DNA from: Virgibacillus_O xinjiangensis | Lineage (GTDB): Bacteria; Bacillota; Bacilli; Bacillales; Amphibacillaceae | Reading direction: 5' to 3' | Length of the DNA stretch: 53,883 bases | Assembly (NCBI RefSeq): GCF_042643145.1 | Contig: NZ_JBHRSA010000028.1 | Location: 1-53,883 of the forward strand | Shown: positions 7,722 to 15,331 of the stretch, one piece after another | How the letters are laid out: each line of letters opens with the position of its first letter | Position numbering within the stretch: position 1 is the first letter of the stretch | The notes under the pieces: model-generated | What the model was told of the DNA's origin: nothing | What the model saw: only the letters and a program-made list of their open reading frames with translations | Database searches by the model: none | Position numbers and translations under genes: made by a program

Positions 7722-9092
7722 TCAGCCAATGATCATCTTTTCTTTTGGATAATGATAATTCCCGCTTTTCTTGGTTGTTTTGAAAACAAACAGCAAGGTC
7801 ACAATTCCTACCCGTCCTATGAACATCAGAAGCATCAGCATAATCTTGCTGAACGTCGACAATTCACTGGTAATGCCAAGGGAAAGCCCCACTGTTCCGA
7901 AAGCAGATGTTACTTCAAAGAGAATTTCGGGTAGGCTGAATGGCTCAATGATTGTCATCAACAAAACAGAGATAAAGACAAAGATAAGTGACAACAGAGT
8001 GACAGTGACAGCCTTTAACAGGTCGTCATCGTATACTTCCCTCTTAAACAGCCTGATTGTTTTTCCTCCTCGCGCATAGCTGATGAGAAAAATGGCAACC
8101 AATGCAAAGGTAGTAGTCCTGATCCCTCCCCCCGCACTGCTTGGTGATGCACCGATGAACATCAACATGGACATGAACAGATGGTTCCCCTCCGTAAGCT
8201 GGCTCACATCCATGGTCGATAGACCGCCGCTCCGTGTGGTAACCGATTGGAATAAAGCGTAGAAAAAAGCTTCATGCCAACTTTTTCCTGCAAAGAAATT
8301 ATTGAAGTCTAGCAGATAAATAAACCCAGCTCCAACCACCAACAATACGAGAAAGGTCATAGTGGTTACCTTTGTAAATAAACTGAACCGCATTTTGTGT
8401 CGGTCTTCTCCTTTAGCAAATATAAAGCTCTTCACTTCAATAAGGACTGGAAAACCGATGGCCCCGAAAATGATCAGGAGAATATTGATGAACTGGACAA
8501 AATAATCATTGCTGAAAGGTTCTAGAGAGGCTCCTGTAATATCAAAGCCTCCATTGGTAGTGGCACTGACCGAACCGAAAAAGCCATGCATATAAGCCTC
8601 CCCTGCTGTAGGGAAATATTGAAGGAAATACGTTCCTAATACTAGGAAGCCAATCAATTCTATCGTCAAGAGAACAATGACGATCTGCTTGATTAGTCTT
8701 ACCATTCCTTCAAAGGATGTTTGATTCTGATCAGTCATGATAAGGCGGCGCTCTTTCAGAGTTATCTTTTTCCCCAGCAGCAGCCAGATGAAGGTTCCGA
8801 TTGCCATCACACCTACAGCACCTAACTGCATGATCAGCGCAAGTACAATTATACCAGCAGTACTCAAGGTATCAGCTATCGTGATGGTACTTAACCCGGT
8901 CACACTGAAGGCACTTACCGATGTGAAAAGGACATCAATGAAGGCAATATCCACACCATCCTGATATATGAACGGCATGGACATCAAAGTAGTCGAAATC
9001 ATCACAGCAAGGAAATAGAAAATCAATAGGATTTTAAAAGGGGACAGTGTATGTACCCATCTCATTACTTGGTTCTTCTGTCTATAATACAT
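7722..9092 (-). CDS. ktrD: TrkH/KtrB-type potassium uptake channel subunit
   Basis: A 456-aa polytopic protein of the Trk/Ktr/HKT superfamily, with four M1-P-M2 repeats and the expected pore-loop glycines in TSVSAFSVTGLS, SATTNGGFD, QSVTTRSGGLS and SAFGTVGLS. It imports K+ driven by membrane potential and Na+, and is central to osmotic adaptation. Function normally needs a cytoplasmic RCK ring (KtrA or KtrC), which is not encoded nearby; in B. subtilis ktrD is likewise separated from ktrC, so KtrD is favoured over KtrB, but the choice is an inference. Start ATG at 9092 with AAGGAG 5 bases upstream. Confidence 0.85.
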   Translation of the reverse strand: MYYRQKNQVMRWVHTLSPFKILLIFYFLAVMISTTLMSMPFIYQDGVDIAFIDVLFTSVSAFSVTGLSTITIADTLSTAGIIVLALIMQLGAVGVMAIGTFIWLLLGKKITLKERRLIMTDQNQTSFEGMVRLIKQIVIVLLTIELIGFLVLGTYFLQYFPTAGEAYMHGFFGSVSATTNGGFDITGASLEPFSNDYFVQFINILLIIFGAIGFPVLIEVKSFIFAKGEDRHKMRFSLFTKVTTMTFLVLLVVGAGFIYLLDFNNFFAGKSWHEAFFYALFQSVTTRSGGLSTMDVSQLTEGNHLFMSMLMFIGASPSSAGGGIRTTTFALVAIFLISYARGGKTIRLFKREVYDDDLLKAVTVTLLSLIFVFISVLLMTIIEPFSLPEILFEVTSAFGTVGLSLGITSELSTFSKIMLMLLMFIGRVGIVTLLFVFKTTKKSGNYHYPKEKMIIG

Positions 9093-9181
9093 GTTGGTAC
9101 TCCTTATGGATTGCGGTATTAACCGATTACTGAAAACCCAGTCAACAACATACTGGCTTACTGGTAAGCCTCAGTAGAAAC

Positions 9182-9592
9182 TTAGGTTACATCCTTGAAT
9201 TTACGAAGAAGCTCTTCTCCCTCATATCCTTCATTAATCAGCAGTGTAAGCATCTCATCAATCTTATTTTTCTGACGATCCACCATCGTAGCAATCAATA
9301 ACACATTCATATTGTCGGCAATCTCGTTCACTTCAATGACGGAGGCGATGAAGGTCGCTGGCTGGTTGGTTTCTTTCGTGATCTTACCTTGGACGATAAT
9401 CTCATCACCCGATTCATATAAAGAATTAAAAAAATGAAGATAGGATTGATTGGTATATAGTTCTATGAGCCACCGATTCTCGGCGTCTTCACGGTTGATG
9501 ATCAATCCATCCAGTAAAGAAATTTCATCCTGGACAATATCGTCTGCTTCATGTTTCATGATATCTAATGATTTCAATTTAAATGTTTTCAT
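9182..9592 (-). CDS. ywpF: YwpF-like protein
   Basis: A 136-aa soluble acidic protein that resembles the YwpF family: MKTFKL start, then the ISLLDGLIINRED segment (about 20-36), WLIELY, and an OB-like beta-rich core. No enzyme motif is present. In B. subtilis ywpF lies near the mechanosensitive channel and fabZ genes and has no assigned job. Two ATGs are available; GGGAGG touches the upstream one (9598) and is six bases from the one at 9592, so 9592 is used. It lies 90 bases upstream of the potassium channel gene on the same strand and could be co-transcribed. Confidence 0.65.
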   Translation of the reverse strand: MKTFKLKSLDIMKHEADDIVQDEISLLDGLIINREDAENRWLIELYTNQSYLHFFNSLYESGDEIIVQGKITKETNQPATFIASVIEVNEIADNMNVLLIATMVDRQKNKIDEMLTLLINEGYEGEELLRKFKDVT

Positions 9593-9752
9593 TAGCATCC
9601 TCCCTCTCCATCACCATGTTGCCTGTCTTTAGCAGTGATTATAGTTTATCAAAAAATGCCAGTAATTGATATTCAAGTCCAGACCATGTTTAGTGCTAAC
9701 TATGTAAGGGTACGTGGTTACCAAACAGATTAAAATCGTGAGGTGACTTAAA

Positions 9753-10076
9753 TTGCCGGAAATTTCATCCTATGAAATAGAACTGGACCGAAATATAGGC
9801 ACTCAGGATATTATAGCGCTACATCATTATTGTTCCAAGAGCCATTTAAATATTTATTTGTACCGTGACAATTTGATAGCAGACGCAGGAAACCTGCCCA
9901 AACTATTATCATTTTTTTATTTTAATCGGAAAAACCAACCTTTCGTCATGATCCTCGATGGCGAGAATGTAAAAGAAGGATACAGGGAAATCCATTCCTT
10001 GCTGAAGGAAAAAACGATCCATGAAGAATTGCGTGCCAATCATAAAATGACCGGTGATAAATCGGTTGCCATTTAA
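9753..10076 (+). CDS. small protein with an HPr-like fold, active histidine absent
   Basis: A 107-aa protein whose middle (about residues 14-88) follows the HPr pattern: a helix after the first strand (GTQDIIALHHYC), then ADAGNLPKLLSFF in the place of AKSIMGVMSL, and MILDGENVKEGYREIHSLL in the place of the last strand and helix. The phosphorylatable GLHARPA motif is missing, so it cannot be a classical PTS phosphocarrier; a Crh-like or structural role is possible. The start is TTG at 9753 after GAGGTGA. It stands alone, with a terminator 150 bases downstream. The fold is my inference from pattern. Confidence 0.5.
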   Translation: MPEISSYEIELDRNIGTQDIIALHHYCSKSHLNIYLYRDNLIADAGNLPKLLSFFYFNRKNQPFVMILDGENVKEGYREIHSLLKEKTIHEELRANHKMTGDKSVAI

Positions 10077-10228
10077 GCCTAGGTTTCCCTGATCTAACCA
10101 TTCTTCCAACTATTGAACCATATTCATACCTCGTGTGTCGAAATGTGAAGCAATGATAGAAATCAACAGGTGCAGACTCTTTTACTCCAACGTACTCATA
10201 CCCCTTCTTTAATTTAATAAACTATATG

Positions 10229-10257
10229 AAAACTGCCTGAAAATGGCAGTTTTTTTT
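10229..10257 (+). terminator. rho-independent terminator
   Basis: Stem AAAACTGCC against GGCAGTTTT with a 7-base loop and eight T. It lies 150 bases past the HPr-like gene. The intervening stretch 10077-10228 holds no gene that I can see. Confidence 0.75.
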
Positions 10258-10362
10258 GCAGATGGACTGCTAAATATTCCATATTATTGTATAATTGACT
10301 ATATTCACATATTGAATGGCTGCTTGCCCATAGGAGATATATAAGAAGAGGAGTTCATTGCC

Positions 10363-11070
10363 ATGCGCAGACTATTATTTCTGATTCTTTTTTTGTCCCT
10401 CTTGGCCTCTTGTTCCGAAGATAATGAACCAGCGATTGTCAAGCAGGAATCCGCTGGCTCTGGAATACAACCGGAATTGATGGAAGACGAACAGGAAGAT
10501 GAGACAATCGAATGGATCGAGTTTCCCTTGGAAGACGAACAGATTATCATCAACCTCCAAGCTGTCCCTATATTAAAGGGATATTTAGCAGCTGCCGAGT
10601 ACCCGAATGAAAAAATTAAAAAAATGGATCTGGAGCGTATCCACCCAGAGTTAAGTATTTATCTGCTTGAATTCTCTTGCACCAAAGAATTATGCTCCTA
10701 TCTTCTGTTGAATCCATCGGAAAGTAATAAGGCCTTCCTGCTTGCAGACATGGCAATATTCGAAGGAATGCACCTGTCACCGGACGAAGATAGAATGGCA
10801 TTTGAATTCAGTCGCACATCCTTCGACCGCAGTGCCGCAGACCTTATCGTTATGGATATCAACAATTGGGAAAAGCTTCCTCTCTTAGAAAAAGAAGGCG
10901 ATAAAGACGTCCTAGAGTATCAGCAAATTCTTGACCATGTGCGATGGATTGATAATGATCATCTTCGTGTCGAAACAGCCGACCAGATGCAAACCTCCAG
11001 TGAAAACGAGGATATTTCCGATCCAGGACAGGCTTCTAACAAACGTACCCTAAAAATTATCAAGAAATGA
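10363..11070 (+). CDS. predicted lipoprotein of unknown function
   Basis: A 235-aa protein with a lipoprotein signal peptide (MRRLLFLILFLSLLASC, acylated Cys17), an acidic linker (about 18-60) and a beta-rich domain (about 65-230). The segment LSPDEDRMAFEFSR, about residues 138-151, is like one blade of a TolB/WD40-type propeller, but only a partial one. It is expected to be anchored on the outer face of the membrane. The ATG has GAGGAG 9 bases upstream. NfrA starts 12 bases after its stop, so the two are likely one transcript, although no functional link is known. Family not recognised. Confidence 0.6.
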   Translation: MRRLLFLILFLSLLASCSEDNEPAIVKQESAGSGIQPELMEDEQEDETIEWIEFPLEDEQIIINLQAVPILKGYLAAAEYPNEKIKKMDLERIHPELSIYLLEFSCTKELCSYLLLNPSESNKAFLLADMAIFEGMHLSPDEDRMAFEFSRTSFDRSAADLIVMDINNWEKLPLLEKEGDKDVLEYQQILDHVRWIDNDHLRVETADQMQTSSENEDISDPGQASNKRTLKIIKK

Positions 11071-11082
11071 GGAATAATAACA

Positions 11083-11838
11083 ATGAACGAAACAATCGAC
11101 ACTATACTCAGCCATCGTTCCATCCGAAAATTTAAAGATGAAAAGCTGACAAAAGAACAAATACATACAATCGTCCAATCTGCTCAGCAGGCTTCCACCT
11201 CCAGTTTTGTGATGGCTTATACCATTATCGGCATTACAGATGAATCAAAGAAGCAAGCTTTAATGGAAGTTTCCGGGCAGCCCTATGTAAAAAATAATGG
11301 TCATTTATTTGTATTTTGCGGTGACCTGCATCGGGCGAACGTACTGGGAGAAAGAGCCAAGAATGCTGATCATGCATCGATCACTGAAACAATTGAAAGT
11401 ACGGAACAATTCATTGTGACGGTAATAGACACAGCACTGGCAGCACAGAATGCCGTCCTGGCAGCAGAATCAATGGGACTAGGTGCATGCTTCCTTGGAA
11501 GTTTGAGAAATGATATCAATAAAGTCAATGATCTTTTGAACCTTCCGAAGCACGTTGTTCCCCTATTTGGCCTGGCAGTCGGTTACCCTGATCAACAGCC
11601 TGAAATCAAGCCCCGGCCGGCGATTGAAACCATTTATCATGAAAACAATTATTTGGAGGATGAAAAACAGGCGCAATTTATTGGTGAATTTGATAAAAAG
11701 CTGAAGGATTACTATAATAAACGTAGCACAAATACCAGAATAGATACCTGGACCGAGCAAATGATCAGAAAATACTCCAATCCTCAACGACTGGATGTTA
11801 CCCCGTTCCTCCACAGCAAACAATTGAATAAACGTTAA
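11083..11838 (+). CDS. nfrA: NADPH-dependent FMN nitroreductase NfrA
   Basis: A 251-aa oxygen-insensitive nitroreductase/FMN reductase. It follows B. subtilis NfrA1 closely: HRSIRKFKDE at residues 11-20 (FMN phosphate contacts), the AQQASTSSFVMAYTIIG block, AAESMGLGACFLGSLRN, and the VPLFGLAVGYPDQ segment. The enzyme reduces FMN and nitro or quinone compounds with NADPH and is stress-induced in relatives. The ATG is preceded by GAGGAAT. It sits 12 bases after the lipoprotein gene and ends at a terminator it shares with a convergent gene. Confidence 0.88.
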   Translation: MNETIDTILSHRSIRKFKDEKLTKEQIHTIVQSAQQASTSSFVMAYTIIGITDESKKQALMEVSGQPYVKNNGHLFVFCGDLHRANVLGERAKNADHASITETIESTEQFIVTVIDTALAAQNAVLAAESMGLGACFLGSLRNDINKVNDLLNLPKHVVPLFGLAVGYPDQQPEIKPRPAIETIYHENNYLEDEKQAQFIGEFDKKLKDYYNKRSTNTRIDTWTEQMIRKYSNPQRLDVTPFLHSKQLNKR

Positions 11839-11844
11839 GTCACT

Positions 11845-11877
11845 AAAACAGCACTTCTGTGATGAGTGCTGTTTTTT
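11845..11877. terminator. bidirectional terminator
   Basis: Stem AAAACAGCACT against AGTGCTGTTTT with a 9-base loop and six T on the plus side. The minus-strand gene stop at 11876 touches it. Confidence 0.8.
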
Positions 11878-12319
11878 AATGGAATGGAAGTTCTTCAGCA
11901 TGATCGATCACTACTTCTTCCCCATCTGCCGTGAATTCTGCATGGATGTATACCTTACATGCATTTTCTTCATTCAAAGAGAAAATAGCATCTGTCTTGG
12001 GCAAGTATATATCCCCGCTATTTAATCTTCTGTGTACAGGACTCCCGGTGAAGTCATGGTTCCTATGTCCAAAGGATACGGAGGCCAGGGGTGTCCGGTG
12101 TTCAATTTCAATGGATTCCTTGCCTAAATACTGCAAGGAACGAAGCACTTCTATCTTATCCTCCTTCCTCCCTATTTTCACATGCAACACAAACTCCCCA
12201 GATTCCTTTTTAATATATCTTTCTTCCTGCAAATCCCTCTCCTCTTCTAAAAATGGGAAATATAACCACCCTATAAAAATCAGCGTCAATCCAGGAAAAA
12301 TAAGCAACCACTTCCGCAA
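11876..12319 (-). CDS. hypothetical exported or membrane-anchored protein
   Basis: A 147-aa protein with an N-terminal hydrophobic helix (about residues 4-22) that acts as anchor or signal, then a soluble mostly-beta domain with alternating Glu/Lys. No Cys lipobox and no known motif. Two starts are possible: GTG at 12325, which directly abuts the AAGGAGGA, and TTG at 12319, which has the usual 7-base spacing and is preferred. The family is not recognised. It is transcribed away from the spoVA operon, and shares that intergenic region. Confidence 0.5.
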   Translation of the reverse strand: MRKWLLIFPGLTLIFIGWLYFPFLEEERDLQEERYIKKESGEFVLHVKIGRKEDKIEVLRSLQYLGKESIEIEHRTPLASVSFGHRNHDFTGSPVHRRLNSGDIYLPKTDAIFSLNEENACKVYIHAEFTADGEEVVIDHAEELPFH

Positions 12320-12421
12320 TTTCACTCCTCCTTGCTTCCCTCTATCCGATAATACGGATAACTTCTCTAAATGTTTCGTTTCTTTCCTATTCTACAGGGT
12401 AAAATCAAAAAAAGTACGTAT

Positions 12422-12451
12422 GCATATTTCACTCCGGTCCATCGCATGATA
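12422..12451 (+). promoter_or_regulatory. candidate sigma-G promoter of the spoVA-type operon
   Basis: GCATA at 12422-12426, an 18-base spacer, then CATGATA at 12445-12451. This matches the forespore sigma-G pattern (gyATR-18-CATnnTA) at every defined position and lies 35 bases before the first DUF1657 gene. Confidence 0.7.
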
Positions 12452-12485
12452 AGACATGTATCCCACGGTGAAGGAGGAGCAGAAA

Positions 12486-12692
12486 ATGACAGTAGGCACA
12501 CAAGTAAAACAAACGATTGCCGGTCTTAAAAGTGCACAGGCGAGTTTTGAACAATTTGCCTTGCAGACGGAAAATAAACAGGCGAAACAGATGTATGAAA
12601 GCGCAGCACAGCAAACCCAGGCCATCTTACAGAGTGTTGAGCCAAGGGTGCAGCAGATGGAACAAGAAGAACCACAATATAAAGGATTCTAG
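12486..12692 (+). CDS. DUF1657 protein, first gene of spoVA-type operon
   Basis: A 68-aa helical protein starting MTVGTQVKQTIAGLKSAQAS; this opening and the closing EEPQY are shared with the second DUF1657 gene at 15093. The domain occurs almost only inside sporulation operons of spoVA2 type in Bacillaceae; molecular function is unknown. GAAGGAGGAG lies 7 bases before the ATG at 12486; an in-frame ATG at 12456 is upstream of this site and rejected. With the sigma-G-like promoter upstream it should be made in the forespore late in sporulation. Confidence 0.85.
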   Translation: MTVGTQVKQTIAGLKSAQASFEQFALQTENKQAKQMYESAAQQTQAILQSVEPRVQQMEQEEPQYKGF

Positions 12693-12697
12693 AAGCA

Positions 12698-12727
12698 AAA
12701 AGAGGCAGGTCTGTCCAGACCTCCTCT
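12698..12727 (+). terminator. hairpin between first and second gene of the operon
   Basis: Stem AAGAGG-C-AGGTCTG pairing with CAGACCT-CCTCTT over a 2-base loop, with one bulge. The downstream run (ATCTCCTCTT) is poor in T, so this is more likely an attenuator or processing site than a full stop. Confidence 0.45.
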
Positions 12728-12761
12728 TATCTCCTCTTACTAAACAGAATGGATGATTGTC

Positions 12762-13220
12762 ATGAAATTATGGAAAGCTATTATATTATGCAGCTTCCTC
12801 TGGTTTGCGGCCGGATGTAATACAGATAACCAACAGGAAGGTTCTACTAATGATTCCATTGATATGACCCAGATATCTTCCCAAAACGCAATCGACCAGA
12901 CTCCTTCCAATCAGGCCAAGGAAAGACTGAGCAAGCATCCAGAAGTAACAGGTGTTAAAGCTGTCAATACTTCCAAACATATGCTGATTGGTATGGAAAT
13001 TGAACATATGAAACGATTTCAGCTGGCTAAATTCCGTAAAGAACGCACCAAAGAAATGAAGAAGCATTTCTCTGATATGCACGTAGAATTTTCAACAGAT
13101 CAAAAAATCCTCTTAGAGCTGGAACGGATTGAAAAGAAGCTGGATAAAGGAAAATATTCAAAGAAAGAATTGAATAAAGAGCTGGATAAGCTAATTAAAC
13201 TTTCGAAAGAACAGACCTAA
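12762..13220 (+). CDS. YhcN/YlaJ-type sporulation lipoprotein
   Basis: A 152-aa predicted lipoprotein: signal peptide with lipobox FAAGC (Cys about residue 19), a Ser/Asn/Gln-rich spacer, then a YhcN/YlaJ-type domain (about residues 50-150) with the pattern HPEVTGVKAVNTSKHMLIG, which resembles a small alpha/beta module. YhcN and YlaJ are lipoproteins of the inner spore membrane linked to germination and outgrowth. ATG at 12762 is preferred over the ATG at 12753, though the ribosome site is weak for both. Position as second gene matches spoVA2mob operons. Confidence 0.75.
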   Translation: MKLWKAIILCSFLWFAAGCNTDNQQEGSTNDSIDMTQISSQNAIDQTPSNQAKERLSKHPEVTGVKAVNTSKHMLIGMEIEHMKRFQLAKFRKERTKEMKKHFSDMHVEFSTDQKILLELERIEKKLDKGKYSKKELNKELDKLIKLSKEQT

Positions 13221-13237
13221 AGAAAAGAGTGACAGAA

Positions 13238-13717
13238 ATGGCAGATCAAAAGAAAAAAAAGCTACCACCAGAAGCTCAGGCCTATCAATCCTTCCAACAG
13301 AAACGAGAAGTGAAACGTCCTGTCTTTAAAAATTGCATCAAAGCTTTTTTGGTTGGTGGGTTCATTTGCTTTATCGGTCAGATCATTTCCACCTTCTATA
13401 TGTATAATTTCAATTTTACGGAACAAACAGTTGGAAACCCCACCGTTGCTACCCTCATCTTTTTAACCATGCTCCTTACGGGTTTTGGGGTGTATGACCG
13501 GATGGGACAATTTGCAGGCGCGGGGACTGCTGTACCGGTAACAGGGTTTGGCAACGCAGTAATTTCCTCAGCTATCGAGTATCGTACCGAAGGATTCATT
13601 CTCGGGGTCGGAAGCAATATGCTGAAATTGGCGGGCCCTGTTATCGTATATGGAGTATTTGCTGCCTTTGTTATTGCGCTGATCAAAACTATTCTCATCC
13701 AATGGGGTGGATTGTAA
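13238..13717 (+). CDS. spoVAC: stage V sporulation protein AC (SpoVAC)
   Basis: A 159-aa membrane protein: basic cytoplasmic N-terminus, then four or so hydrophobic segments with the family marks FLVGGFICFIGQ (about 38-49), LTGFGVYDRMGQFAGAGTAV (about 85-104) and PVTGFGNAVISSAIE. SpoVAC forms, with SpoVAD and SpoVAE, the channel that loads dipicolinic acid into the forespore and releases it in germination; SpoVAC itself can act as a mechanosensitive pore. ATG at 13238 is preferred to the upstream GTG at 13229, given AGAGTG at suitable distance. Its stop overlaps the start of spoVAD (TAATG). Confidence 0.93.
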   Translation: MADQKKKKLPPEAQAYQSFQQKREVKRPVFKNCIKAFLVGGFICFIGQIISTFYMYNFNFTEQTVGNPTVATLIFLTMLLTGFGVYDRMGQFAGAGTAVPVTGFGNAVISSAIEYRTEGFILGVGSNMLKLAGPVIVYGVFAAFVIALIKTILIQWGGL

Positions 13718-14733
13718 TGTTAGTTGGACATCGTACATGGATCTTCGATAATAAACCCTCCATCATTTCTACTGGTACGGTAGGAGGACCATTTGAAGCC
13801 AAAGGCAATATTCCAAATGATTTTGATATCCTGCATGATGATATGTGGCTCCAACAAGATTCATTCGAAAAGTCCCAACAAATGATGATGGAAGAGGCAT
13901 GCCAGGTAGCCATTAAGAAAAGTCCCATAGAAAAAGAACAGGTGGAATTTTTCTTAAGCGGAGATCTCATCAATCAGATTACTCCCTCAAATTTTTCTGC
14001 TAAAACTATGGGAATCCCCTACTTTGGCTTGTTCAATGCCTGTGCAACATCGATGGAAAGCCTTGCTCTTTCCGCCCACATCATCAATGCTGGAGGAGCC
14101 AACTATATTCTTAGCGGAACTGCAAGTCATAATGCAGCTGCCGAAAAACAATTCCGTTATCCAACAGAGTACGGTGGACAGAAGCCACCCACCTCCCAAT
14201 GGACAGTCACCGGCGCAGGTTGCGCTTTGGTGGCAAAAAACGGGGAAGGACCAGTGGTCACTTCCGCAACAATTGGAAAAGTCATGGATATGGGGATTAC
14301 GGATCCCTTCAACATGGGAGGCGCCATGGCTGCTGCTGCAGTGGACACCATTGAGGCTCATTTAAGGGAACGGAATGTGGATCCTTCCTATTATGATTTA
14401 ATTATCACAGGCGACCTTGCACATATAGGAAGAGAAGTCTCCTTTGATTTGCTGACTGAGCGGGGGTGGGATATACAGTTGGATCAGTATGTTGATTGCG
14501 GATTGACGATTTATCGGGAGGATCAGCCGGTACTGGCCGGTGCAAGCGGCTCTGCCTGTTCAGCTGTTGTTACGTATGGACATTTCCTAAACGCCATGAA
14601 ACGAGGCGAGTTGAATCGGATTCTAGTTGTTGCTACAGGAAGCCTTCACTCCCCATTGAGTATCCAACAAAAAGATCCAATCCCATGTATTGCGCATGCA
14701 GTATCCATTGAGTCAGGAAGTGATATATCGTGA
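13717..14733 (+). CDS. spoVAD: stage V sporulation protein AD (SpoVAD)
   Basis: A 338-aa thiolase-fold protein, exactly the usual SpoVAD length. It begins MLVGHRTWIF and shows the family segments ISTGTVGGPFEAKGNIPNDF, FFLSGDLINQ, GIPYFGLFNACATSMESL (nucleophile-elbow Cys region), GRxVSFDLL and the C-terminal VATGSLHSPLSIQQ. SpoVAD is peripheral and binds dipicolinic acid directly. It starts with the ATG that overlaps the spoVAC stop; GGGGTGG at 13703-13709 provides the ribosome site. Its TGA overlaps the GTG of spoVAE. Confidence 0.94.
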   Translation: MLVGHRTWIFDNKPSIISTGTVGGPFEAKGNIPNDFDILHDDMWLQQDSFEKSQQMMMEEACQVAIKKSPIEKEQVEFFLSGDLINQITPSNFSAKTMGIPYFGLFNACATSMESLALSAHIINAGGANYILSGTASHNAAAEKQFRYPTEYGGQKPPTSQWTVTGAGCALVAKNGEGPVVTSATIGKVMDMGITDPFNMGGAMAAAAVDTIEAHLRERNVDPSYYDLIITGDLAHIGREVSFDLLTERGWDIQLDQYVDCGLTIYREDQPVLAGASGSACSAVVTYGHFLNAMKRGELNRILVVATGSLHSPLSIQQKDPIPCIAHAVSIESGSDIS

Positions 14734-15080
14734 TATTTTTGTGGGCTTTTATCGTTGGCGGGTTCATTTGCGTTCTCGGTCAAATAATGTTCGACGTGTT
14801 CAAGCTGACTCCAGCACATACGTTGACCATCCTTGTAGTCCTGGGTGCCATTTTGGATGGGTTCGGATGGTACGAGCCACTTATCGACTTCGCAGGAGCC
14901 GGTGCAACCGTTCCGATTACAAGCTTCGGCAACTCTCTAGTGCATGGTGCAATGGCAGAAGCAGAAAAACACGGTCTAATCGGAGTGGTTACCGGGATGT
15001 TCGAAGTGACCAGTGCCGGTATTTCTGCTGCCATCATTTTTGGGGTGATCGGAGCCCTCATTTTCAAGCCAAAAGGATAG
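14730..15080 (+). CDS. spoVAE: stage V sporulation protein AE (SpoVAEb type)
   Basis: A 116-aa membrane protein, the length of B. subtilis SpoVAEb. It resembles SpoVAC in its repeating elements: FIVGGFICVLGQIMFD near the start, DGFGWYEPLIDFAGAGATVP (about 50-69), ITSFGNSLVHGAM, and a last hydrophobic helix. It is the third membrane component of the dipicolinate channel. The start is GTG at 14730, overlapping the spoVAD stop, with GGAAG upstream. The soluble partner SpoVAEa is not present, as is usual in the second-type operon. Confidence 0.92.
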   Translation: MIFLWAFIVGGFICVLGQIMFDVFKLTPAHTLTILVVLGAILDGFGWYEPLIDFAGAGATVPITSFGNSLVHGAMAEAEKHGLIGVVTGMFEVTSAGISAAIIFGVIGALIFKPKG

Positions 15081-15092
15081 GAGTGAACAGAG

Positions 15093-15290
15093 ATGACTGT
15101 TGGTTCACAAGTGAAAAGCTGTTATGCATCCATTAAAAGTGCTGAGGCATCTTTGGAGATGCTGGCTAATAAAGCGAAAGACCAGGAAACAAAGAATGCA
15201 TTTTTTCACGCTGGCAATATACTGTTAGATATAAAAAGCGATTTAAAACAACAGGTCATTGAACTGTCGAAAGAAGAACCGCAGTACTAA
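15093..15290 (+). CDS. DUF1657 protein, sixth gene of spoVA-type operon
   Basis: A 65-aa helical protein, MTVGSQVKSCYASIKSAEAS at its start and KEEPQY at its end, paralogous to the first gene of the operon. The shared positions are the VK.....LKSA.AS.E core, the A..T/K helix and EEPQY. It starts 12 bases after spoVAE with AGGAGTG upstream. The ending EEPQY in both stand-alone copies may be an interaction tag. The function of DUF1657 is unknown. Confidence 0.85.
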   Translation: MTVGSQVKSCYASIKSAEASLEMLANKAKDQETKNAFFHAGNILLDIKSDLKQQVIELSKEEPQY

Positions 15291-15331
15291 CAGAGGGCAA
15301 GGATTCAACGTAATGGAAAGGACGTGATTAA

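Noticed and set aside
14690..15136. A 148-aa open frame overlapping the SpoVAE gene
   Set aside because: Its product is a Ser/Arg/Cys-rich non-protein-like sequence and it overlaps a clear SpoVAE in another frame, so it is a shadow.
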